This document shows, one piece after another, positions 56,222 to 64,000 of a DNA stretch of 64,000 bases. The position numbers and the translations under genes were made by a program. Within the stretch, counting starts at the first letter, position 1. Each line of letters begins with the position of its first letter. Origin of the DNA: Sipunculus nudus (taxonomy: Eukaryota; Annelida; Sipuncula; Golfingiida; Sipunculidae); assembly GCA_026874595.1 (NCBI GenBank), contig CM049312.1, forward strand, positions 24,735,956 to 24,799,955, given 5' to 3'. The notes under the pieces were generated by a model. It was not told the DNA's origin, searched no databases, and was given only the letters and a program-made list of their open reading frames with translations.

Positions 56222-57535
56222 TAAACGTTACTGTGTACAGATCTCACACCAGTATGTCACAAACAGTACTCTATACACTCTCACCGCTGTGTGGGTGTCG
56301 GCTAATATGACAGATGACTATCCCAGACTTGAAATGATAACACTGCCACTCTATTCAACAGCCTTAAGTCAGGGTCAGGGTTTGTAATCATCCTATTTTT
56401 CCTTGAAAGTCATGGAAAATTGCTAGTTCTATTTCCAGGCCTGAAAAATGCTGGACCAAAACCAGGGTTTTGAGCATGTTTCCTGGAATTGAGTGAAAAG
56501 GTTGCAGAAAACTGGTTAGGCCAGACTTGAAAATGCAAATTAGATCAAATTCATCTTACCCAAAATGTTTGTATGTTGTTTATTGGATCTGCAACTCATG
56601 TATAGTTATTCATCCAAATCTTCAGTCATGCATATATTCTTAAACTCGCCTAAACCTTTGTTTTAAACTGTGTGGATTAGTATCATCTGATTGTCAGTTC
56701 ATTTGTTAACCTTAACCAAGAACAGTTGTCATGAACAGTGTTAAATTTTTGCCTGACATTGTTGCATATATTACCATATTATGTTCACTATTTTGTCATG
56801 GAATAATGAAAAAAAAAGTCATGGAAATGTGCTAGAATTTTGCAAGCTTTTATTTTGATGAATTTTGAAAGTCATATTTTCAAATTTCTTCACTTCTTAA
56901 ATGTAACTATTTGTGTCTGTGGAATTCACCTAAATTCCCCTTTGGGGTGCTTGTTCCAAGACGAAATTTAAATTGAAAAAAATGAATACTACTTGTTTAA
57001 TGGTATATGGGAAGAAAGAGGGACATCTAGATAAATGTTCTTGAAAACCATGATCTGCATGTATACTTTATAATTGTTTTCGTTTTGTCTTAATTGTAGT
57101 TTATCGATTTACAGTGCAATAGTTTTAAGACTTAATGGTGGCTTGTCACACTTTAAGAAAAATAAGAAAAAAGCAGCTTTTGATACATAAAACCTAGATG
57201 TTCTAGCATCAGACTTAGTGTTGGGGACCCATAAATAACTATTTATGCGATCAGAAATTATAGATATGACACACAGTTTATAGGAAAAGAGGTATTCTGT
57301 TATTATTTGTGTTAATTATTCAAAATGAAATAATTTTGAATAACTTAATGTTTGTATTCCCTGTTCTCATATTGGAGTATCTTTGTTACTATATTTGAAC
57401 AGCCTTATTATAACGACTGACACGGTTGTCTTCTGTACCATGCAAATCCTCTATATTGTTTCACATTTGTTTTGTGGAATATTATGGTGTATATTTTCAT
57501 TATTGCTGTATAACATTTGTAATAAATAAAGTTTG
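56222..57535 (+). other. SGF29: Probable SGF29 3' UTR
   Basis: A 1.3 kb AT-rich tail free of long frames ends near two overlapping AATAAA signals at 57521-57530, followed by a T/G-rich stretch. This is a good context for polyadenylation. Confidence 0.65.
57521..57530 (+). terminator. SGF29: Overlapping polyadenylation signals
   Basis: AATAAATAAA holds two AATAAA hexamers, 1.3 kb after the SGF29 stop. They are followed by TTTGTACATAATTTATTCTG and a TG-rich stretch, a plausible downstream element. Confidence 0.6.
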
Positions 57536-58361
57536 TACATAATTTATTCTGATGTTTGTCTGGTGAAACATCAGTCTACGCCATCCTTGTATCCTGAAAG
57601 GTCTTTCGGAGGTTTGCAGTCGTTTTCGCTCATGTGACTCTCTCTCTCTCTCTCTCTCTCGTTGCTGCGCGCCTTTAGAGGTTTCAAGAAAACAAGTAAC
57701 ATGTATCAAAAAGATATTTCACAATTTACAATGCGGCCATGGCCATCACCGCATGGTGATTGGAAGATTCTCCAATGAACCCTTCACCTGCGTCAATCAT
57801 ATTAAAGCACATAATCATTTGCGATCATATATGTATTAACTTTCAAAGACAGTTCATTTCAGCTGCTTTCAAGCGGTTTAAAAACCCATCCGGACACTCA
57901 GAAAAATTAAAACAGATTCACATGCTTTTTATCTTACCAGATCCCGAAGCACCGTCTAAATGAATTAAGTCTTCCATATTCTTTTCATTTATGTTTCCTT
58001 TGTCATCGGGGGAAACGAGTATACTTGGTTAATAGGCGTCCATGGCAAACCTTCTTTTTACCTTGCAGAGTGGCTTATTTTTCGCAAGGTTCCCATCAAA
58101 CCGAGAAATCAGTGTAACCTGTAAAATGTCGTAAACCTTTCCTAGTCAGGGAAAGTTGAGGAATTAGTAGAAAAGTCAGAATTGCTGGGAACGTCCATGG
58201 AAGCCTCGATCATAATTGTCTGCAAGGAATCGTTCTTTTTCGGGTAGGGAGGGACCACTAAAATTCCTAATTACCGTCCTTCCGTTTCTCGCAACAGATG
58301 TCCCGAGAACCCAAGCAGCCATCGTTATCATCGCCGAGTTTTGAAAGATTTTGACTTTTAT
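57536..58361. other. Intergenic after SGF29
   Basis: A (CT)n tract lies at 57638-57661. No gene is seen. Confidence 0.5.
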
Positions 58362-58431
58362 TAGCCCGATTTAATCAGACTCAATATTATTAGGCCTTGC
58401 CTAAAATATTGAGTCCGATTTAATCGGGCTA
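58362..58431. repeat. 70-bp near-perfect palindrome
   Basis: The left arm TAGCCCGATTTAATCAGACT and the right arm (reverse complement TAGCCCGATTAAATCGGACT) continue as CAATATT on both sides. Even the loop, 'aggccttgcct', is self-complementary, so the whole stretch can form one hairpin or cruciform with a few mismatches. It may be a tiny MITE or a structured-RNA locus. Confidence 0.85.
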
Positions 58432-59073
58432 GACGGGCAACGTCAGTTTGCGCAGAATGTAGTGACCTGCTTCATTCGATCCAAAATTGATTTCTTCATT
58501 TCTCCAGATAAATAAGACTGGAGATTCCTGATCATGAGCAACACTTTCGTGCAAAGTATTAAATTAGGCATATCAAGATATGTCACTTGACCTTATGCTT
58601 AATCGTGGATTGTCAGCAGACACCCAAGTCGGTTTCACAATGATCCTACCTGATGCACATGAACTAATGCCTTGTGAAACATCTTAAATATATGCTGTAA
58701 AATTTCCATCATACTCCACAAGCCATATTTTCGAATTTATTATCACTTCCATTCGGTTATTTTCATTCTTTATTATAAGAACTGTCAATAACTGTCCTGA
58801 TATCTGGTACTTCATAATTCGGCTTCAGATCACTGTTTTTCTGGTTTCGAAAGAACAAACTTTTGTCTTCGAGCACGGAAATCATTTGCTCTGATGGTTT
58901 GTTCTTGCTTGCCTTATAGTGAATACATTTCTTGTCATTTTTGACACACGCCGTTTTAAACTTTTTTAAAAAATTGGCAATGTCGAAAACGGAGTTTTAG
59001 ATTAATAAAGGAAATCGGGATTTCTTAGCAGCAGTACCAACAGAGGAATACGATTTATCATGATAAATGCCAT
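58432..59073. other. Downstream region of the 96-aa membrane-protein gene
   Basis: No frame recognised. TTTATT near 58770 is an AATAAA on the minus strand and may end the transcript of the gene at 59074-59364. Confidence 0.4.
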
Positions 59074-59364
59074 CTACCATGTGTCTTTCCTTGTTAAAAC
59101 TTCAAAACTCTGTATAGAATCCTGGTCGCTTGGATAAAGACGCTCTTTTTGTGGCCACAGTAAAACATGCGTCACTGTAACTGTCCCGTCACGAAGTTCC
59201 TGCGGTGTATCATGATTCCAAGGTTTCCATGGTTTCACGATTTTCTTTTCAAATGGACGAATCTGCGTCACATACAGGACGGCGTATATAATACCAGCGA
59301 TGAGCGCCAATGTACCTGTTATACCCAGCACAAGCAGCCAGATATGTAGGTCGGACAGAGCCAT
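59074..59364 (-). CDS. Small single-pass membrane protein, paralogue 1 (96 aa)
   Basis: I do not recognise the family. The protein opens MALSDLHIWLLVLG, has one strong membrane span at about residues 8-32 (rich in I, L, A, G), then QIRPFEKKIVKPWKPW. A polar tail of about 50 residues follows, containing HVLLWPQK and SDQDS. There is no cleavable signal-peptide motif; the charge pattern (acidic before, basic after the span) suggests the basic tail is cytosolic. It is clearly paralogous to the gene at 63265-63519: MALSD-x-HIW, QIRP-x-EK, VKPWK, HV-x-LWPQK and SDQ-[DE]-S are shared. The ATG at 59364 was chosen over one at 59409 because homology starts there, and a TTTTCGCCAG acceptor lies 32 bases upstream. 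An upstream untranslated exon is likely. Function unknown. Confidence 0.78.
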   Translation of the reverse strand: MALSDLHIWLLVLGITGTLALIAGIIYAVLYVTQIRPFEKKIVKPWKPWNHDTPQELRDGTVTVTHVLLWPQKERLYPSDQDSIQSFEVLTRKDTW

Positions 59365-59396
59365 GGCGGGGGAGTAGTATTGGAACAAAGACTCCC

Positions 59397-60107
59397 CTGG
59401 CGAAAACAAGAAACTTGCACCAAGATGACTACTTGTTGATGTTACTATACGCTAGTAATCTCAAGGTTTATCTGTCAAGACGAAATAACGTGTGTCAGGG
59501 CCCATTAGATAACTAGCGATATCGCTTGAGATATATACCACAAAGATATTGAATTTGTCTGAAGTAGGGTGATAAGGGTCCTGTTACCTGCGATGTTTCT
59601 CCATAAATATAAGGACCTCCAGTCTAACCTTACCGATTTCTGTTTTGTTCTTGAAAAGCTAAAAAAATACAGGTGTTAATAATACATGTACTTGTATTCG
59701 GAGCTAAACGCGGTGACCTCAACTTTCGCACTTAAGTTCAGATCCCATAACATTAATCACTTTTGAAATTATAACCGGCGCAGATGAAGGATTTAGGATT
59801 AGGGAGATCCATAAGCGACTGAGGCGAGAGGCGTAATTATGGATTCCTATGGGAGGGGTATGTTGCAGAATAGCGTCATATCGACCCTCTGGCATTACGA
59901 CCAGATCACTGGAGCAAGAGTGTCATTACATCTTAGTCTGAGGAACGCAGTATAAGGCCTTATGAAGATGCAAATATTTTCGTTTTTTTCTGACAAAGTT
60001 TCATGGCTAACTGGTACACTGTCAATCAGCATAAACAAGACCAATCGTAAGCGTTTTTTTTTGTGTACTTTCTAACAATACAAAACATGATCGGGAAAGG
60101 TTCCGTT
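59397..60107. other. Spacer between small genes
   Basis: Presumed intron or promoter of the small membrane-protein gene. No exon could be assigned. Confidence 0.4.
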
Positions 60108-60289
60108 TTAACCCAGCACGTTGGTAAACCTCTTGGCATGTTTGTTGAATTTTTGACCGCATGAACACAAGCATGGCTCGCACGGGTTACAGGACGCAGG
60201 CAGCTTGCAGGCGATACAGGAAATGACCCGTTTCCATGGGGACGGTGTTTCAGTTTGGGTTAAGAGCTCACGTGTATTATTGTGTTAAT
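60108..60289 (-). CDS. Cysteine-rich orphan frame, possible terminal exon
   Basis: On the minus strand an open frame of about 60 codons ends at TAA (60108-60110). Near its end it reads WKRVISCIACKLPASC, then NPCEPCLCSCGQKF, then NKHAKRFTNVLG. The cysteine pattern is C-x2-C-x6-C-x2-C-x2-C-x-C-x-C, dense enough for metal binding. GC content exceeds the surroundings. There is no ATG in the frame near its start, and the only possible acceptor (ACGTGAG at 60277) has a weak pyrimidine tract, so it would have to be a last exon of a gene lying further along the minus strand or a relic. No family recognised. Confidence 0.33.
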
Positions 60290-61366
60290 TCATTATTCTT
60301 GGAATAATATTGAGATTATGGGCCGTTTACCACAATATGAATGCAACCTGATGAAAGACCACTGCGATACATTCCTAGATATCACTTGTGTAACGACTTG
60401 AGTAGGCTTACCAGCCCAAATATCCGATTGCCTCCTTAGTCGGGTTGTCATGGCTAGTTGCAGAAACGTGTTGAAAGTTCAGGCCGAAAGGATGCAATAT
60501 GGGGTGGTTAAATAAATTTATTATTATGCGTTTTTCTGTAACAACGTGTGTTGTTCTGCTTTCTAGTTTTGTTTAGGTCGAAGGGGGGGGGGGGGGTTGC
60601 AATATGACATGTTATAATAATATGACAGGATCCTTAACACTCTGTATTAAGAACATAGGATCACATAAACTCGTAAATCAATATTCTCCGACCCTGAGCC
60701 GCTGTTTAACCAGTGTAAGGATTACACGGATTTAGATTTGTGTGTATGTGTGTGTTTCTGCATGAATCGTTCTTATTGTGTTTGTATATCAGGATTATGT
60801 TAATAAGATATACATGGGCATGTTTATCTTTCACCATTCAATTATATATTAAATACAGCAGGTCTTTGTGATTCCTTTATTGTGAACCGGGGCGTTTCCT
60901 GGACTCTGTGCTCAAACCTGCATGAACAATGAAATAAAACAATCACAATGGAAATATCAATTTAGTCCAGGTGGCAACGCAGATAATCGGTATACTTGTA
61001 ATATTATTGAACATACTGTAGATGCAAACAATGTTGTGAATGCCCACAGAACATAAATATAATCAGATAATTTTGACGATGAAAGGATTGAGTGGAATCT
61101 TTTAGATACAGGTATTAGGTACAGGTTTGCTTTTAAAATAGGTTAAACGCTTTTAACAGGGTTATCTATTTAAACAACATGACAGAATCTCAAAACTTTT
61201 ACTCTTTTCTTTATTTGTTTTTACTTTACCATTTGTCTTTACATTTGAAATGAACGAATGAAAATGAGATATTATAATGTTGGTTAATGTTCGCCCACTA
61301 AAAAGCTACTCTCTGTTACTAGGGTGCACTATATTTTCATATCATATGCCAATGAATATAATTTTC

Positions 61367-61369
<3 letters not shown>
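60290..61369. other. Intergenic, no gene recognised
   Basis: Contains a 14-base G run at 60583-60596. Otherwise AT-rich without recognisable features. Confidence 0.5.

Positions 61370-61428
<59 letters not shown>
61370..61428. repeat. (AT)n microsatellite
   Basis: About 59 bases of pure AT. The Ile/Tyr-repeat frames crossing it are artefacts. Confidence 0.96.
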
Positions 61429-61432
<4 letters not shown>

Positions 61433-61611
61433 TTATACATATATATACCACACGTTCAATCTAATATAGATTTTAATTGACTTTTTGGTTGATACTAAAT
61501 AAAGGACATTTTTCATTCCCGGCGTGGCTATGAGAGTGGGATGTGGTTTTCTCCCAATGCATCCGGTTTCCTCAACACCTAGAGACTACAAACGCTTTAA
61601 TCTGTGTCTCG

Positions 61612-61612
<1 letters not shown>

Positions 61613-61674
<62 letters not shown>

Positions 61675-61699
61675 GTAGTATATATATATATACTACGAC
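61613..61699. repeat. (AT)n microsatellite ending in a perfect 28-bp palindrome
   Basis: An AT tract at 61613-61671 is followed by GTCGTAGTA, ten bases of TA and TACTACGAC (61672-61699), a perfect palindrome able to form a cruciform. Confidence 0.93.
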
Positions 61700-63264
61700 T
61701 AATTATAACTACTAGTAAATGTTTAATAAACCGACCTTCGTCGGAGCTTCGAGATAATCTATTTACCATGACCACATGCACACACATAATGAAAACAATT
61801 AAATGGCTGTATAAATCTTGAACACATATTCATCAGTAAGCGCTAAGTGACAAACCAAACGTCCCCGTGTATGTCCATTGTTCTTTATACAAGTTTGTCA
61901 TTTTGCCTCTAACATATGAAGTCGGATCACAAAACACCAGTTCAGCCATCATGATTCTTTTTAATATACGTTTATTCTTTTCTTTTTATCTGGATCACGG
62001 ACCTAAACAACATCTATACCAGAGGCGTCTGGATGCCTCGACCATTAATGAGTTCACGAGTCAGTCTCGTTAAACGCTTGTGTGATTATATTACCCTCAC
62101 TCTGCTCTGGGTTTGAAATTAATAGCTCTTATTACCTCTACCGTAGAACCAATGTCATGCTGTTTATATTTTTACTTCGAATCGTTGATTATAATTATTT
62201 GCATCTGTTATGCTTTGAAACACAATATTTCCGTTCGAAGTATATGACTGCCATGTGCCATCTCAGGTCTTCGCCACACAAATAACGCAATTAAAAACTA
62301 CCTAGCCGTATGTAAAAGATGACTATTCCACGTCTCTCCTTCTATCTTACCGAAATATCTAGTTAATAACAAGTTGTTCTATCAAGGAGATGACTTCTCA
62401 AAGTGAAAGGTCACAAATGTATTGCCTCTGTCAGGAGTGTATGTGTTCATTCCCGTTCGTGAATGTGTTTGTGTGTGTGTTTGTATGTAAGATATATTAT
62501 CGTTTTATTCGCATCACCATCTGCAGCCTTATTCGAAATTTGTTATACTTTTTTGATGAAGTATACACAGAAGATAATGCGAAAAAAAGTGAAAACTGTG
62601 CCCTTACACTACACTTCCTTCTCTGTTTTCCTGTCTTCACTTCATCATAAAAAACACGTTACTGTATACGTACAATGCGTTATGCTTATTAATAAGCGTA
62701 GAATACTTTACCAAAAATGATAAAGCCGTACTGCAATAAAAAGGGGTTGACATCCCTGGTTCACTTACACATAAGTTCCTGCACGTATGCCTTCCTTGTA
62801 TGTCTCGTTAACTGTATCTCCTGTAGTAACGCCGTTAACTCTCTTCCGACGAGAAATACTCAAAAGCACAACAGGTCTCTTACTTTAAATCTGTTATGTT
62901 CAAACAGCACGTGTTGTTAGTCATTGTTTTGTTTTATTCATCCCATAATGCCTTCAAAACTGCTCAACCTGACATGATGGAAACCATTTCTCCGATTGCA
63001 CTGATATTAACCATTCTTTGCTTTTTGGATGCCATGCATGTACATTTATCATTTGACGCCCTGCATGCACATTTCTCTGTTGTTTTTTTTTATCATAAAC
63101 ACTCTTTCTTCCTTCCTGACAAAAGAGATTTAAACCTTTTTAAATATAAATAAGCAGCATTGCACGTATGATCTATAGCCATTACAACGTCTTTTTGTTT
63201 CATGAAAGGCCTAAACACGGTTTATAATTACAATGGCAGCCACGATAGTTCGTTCACTTTCCGT
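61700..63264. other. Intergenic between small genes
   Basis: Only short frames without domains. This is the probable 3' flank of the gene at 63265, but no clear AATAAA on the minus strand lies close to its stop. Confidence 0.45.
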
Positions 63265-63519
63265 TTAGAACTCGGTGTCGCTTGATTCCTGGTCGCTGGC
63301 ACGTGGATGGACTTTCTGTGGCCAGAGGACAACATGTCTCATGTTAGACTTGTGTCCCTGATAATCATAAGTTGTCTTTTTCCAGGGTTTCACGTTGGAC
63401 TTTTCATAAGGACGAATCTGCATCAGATAAATGATGGCGTATATAACACCAGCGACAAGGGTTAACCCCATTAATGCGCCAAGTACTATAATCCATATGT
63501 GCCAGTCGGACAGAGCCAT
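63265..63519 (-). CDS. Small single-pass membrane protein, paralogue 2 (84 aa)
   Basis: Paralogue of the gene at 59074-59364, in the same orientation about 3.9 kb away. It opens MALSDWHIWIIVLGALMG, has one membrane span at about residues 8-32, then QIRPYEKSNVKPWKK. A shorter polar tail contains HVVLWPQK and ends SDQESSDTEF, an acidic C-terminus. The start ATG at 63519 matches the paralogue. An upstream ATG at 63615 would add 32 basic residues that cross a TTTTCGCAG acceptor 24 bases before the chosen ATG, so that frame is probably intronic. The family is unknown to me. Conservation of the membrane span, the juxtamembrane K/W-rich motif and LWPQK, despite overall divergence, argues that both copies are real genes. 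Confidence 0.78.
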   Translation of the reverse strand: MALSDWHIWIIVLGALMGLTLVAGVIYAIIYLMQIRPYEKSNVKPWKKTTYDYQGHKSNMRHVVLWPQKVHPRASDQESSDTEF

Positions 63520-63543
63520 TGTGATGTACTGAAGGTTCTTGCC

Positions 63544-64000
63544 CTGCGAAAATAGAAGCAAATTCTTGTGTCTTCTTTTATGCTTGATCAAAAAACGCGA
63601 AGCTTGTGATCTCAAGTGTATTCCATCCAGATGAAATCAAAGCGTGTGTCAATACTGCAATGATGAAATGTTGGTATTGGTTTGAAGTGCTATTTACTTC
63701 GATATGGACACTTTTCTTATCGTATTGAAAATTATAATTCCGCTTTTATAAAGTCAAGGAATCAGTAGAACTGGAGCTCAGCTGAATCTTTTTCACTCGA
63801 ACAAACTTTTGTTCCAACTTTTGGAGATGGACAAGCCGGTCCCGCGTCTACCTCTCGGGTTGAAGACTGTGACCAACGAGATCCCTTTCACGTTAACGAC
63901 CCATACAGAAATCATCAGTGCGTGACGCCGGTTTAACGCGTGGAATTCTAATACACATTATATCGGAGCGTACATCTCGTGTAAAAACATCTAGTGACTC
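63544..64000. other. Upstream flank of paralogue 2
   Basis: Presumed intron or promoter. No exon is assigned before the window ends. Confidence 0.4.

Noticed and set aside
61524-61821. Ile/Tyr-repeat open frames on both strands
   Set aside because: They arise from the (AT)n microsatellite and the adjacent palindrome.
63520-63615. 32-residue basic N-terminal extension of the 84-aa membrane protein
   Set aside because: It is not shared with the paralogue and spans a TTTTCGCAG acceptor. Homology begins at MALSD.
1-64000. CRISPR arrays, operons or bacterial-type mobile systems
   Set aside because: The window is clearly animal DNA with spliced genes. The regular repeats are satellites and microsatellites, not spacer-separated arrays.

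Overview
This 64 kb window is AT-rich, intron-rich animal DNA. The split genes, AT/GT-rich microsatellites, tRNA-derived SINE candidates, and long dispersed repeats with terminal inverted repeats and internal tandem arrays suggest a mollusc, most likely a bivalve. The species cannot be fixed from the sequence. Less than about 7% is convincingly protein-coding.

Layout. 1-4.7 kb: probable upstream region and a single-exon GT31 (beta-1,3-galactosyltransferase-like) gene on +. 5-15.5 kb: intergenic DNA with SINE/MITE-like repeats, a perfect 113-bp tandem duplication next to a foldback, an orphan EGF-like open frame and a candidate solo LTR. 15.9-22.7 kb: a complete seven-exon glycine amidinotransferase (GATM/AGAT) gene on -, with every junction in phase, 432 aa and the Asp/His/Cys active-site residues present. 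Its last intron holds a 2.3 kb mobile-looking element. 26.4-27.5 kb: a partial duplicate of GATM exons 5-6, broken by loss of a splice acceptor and an active-site His-to-Tyr change. 28-36 kb: repeats. 36.8-57.5 kb: a nine-coding-exon SGF29 gene on +, a SAGA/ATAC chromatin reader with a C-terminal tandem Tudor region. Its introns hold several repeat elements, including a 278-bp satellite. 59.1-63.6 kb: two tandem paralogous genes on - for 84-96 aa single-pass membrane proteins of a family I do not recognise, with a cysteine-rich orphan frame between them.

The genes do not form a pathway. GATM makes guanidinoacetate for creatine synthesis, SGF29 reads H3K4 methylation for acetyltransferase complexes, and the GT31 enzyme acts in Golgi glycosylation. 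The most novel coding material is the small membrane-protein pair. The most informative genomic history is the GATM partial duplication, which provides an empty site for one repeat family.
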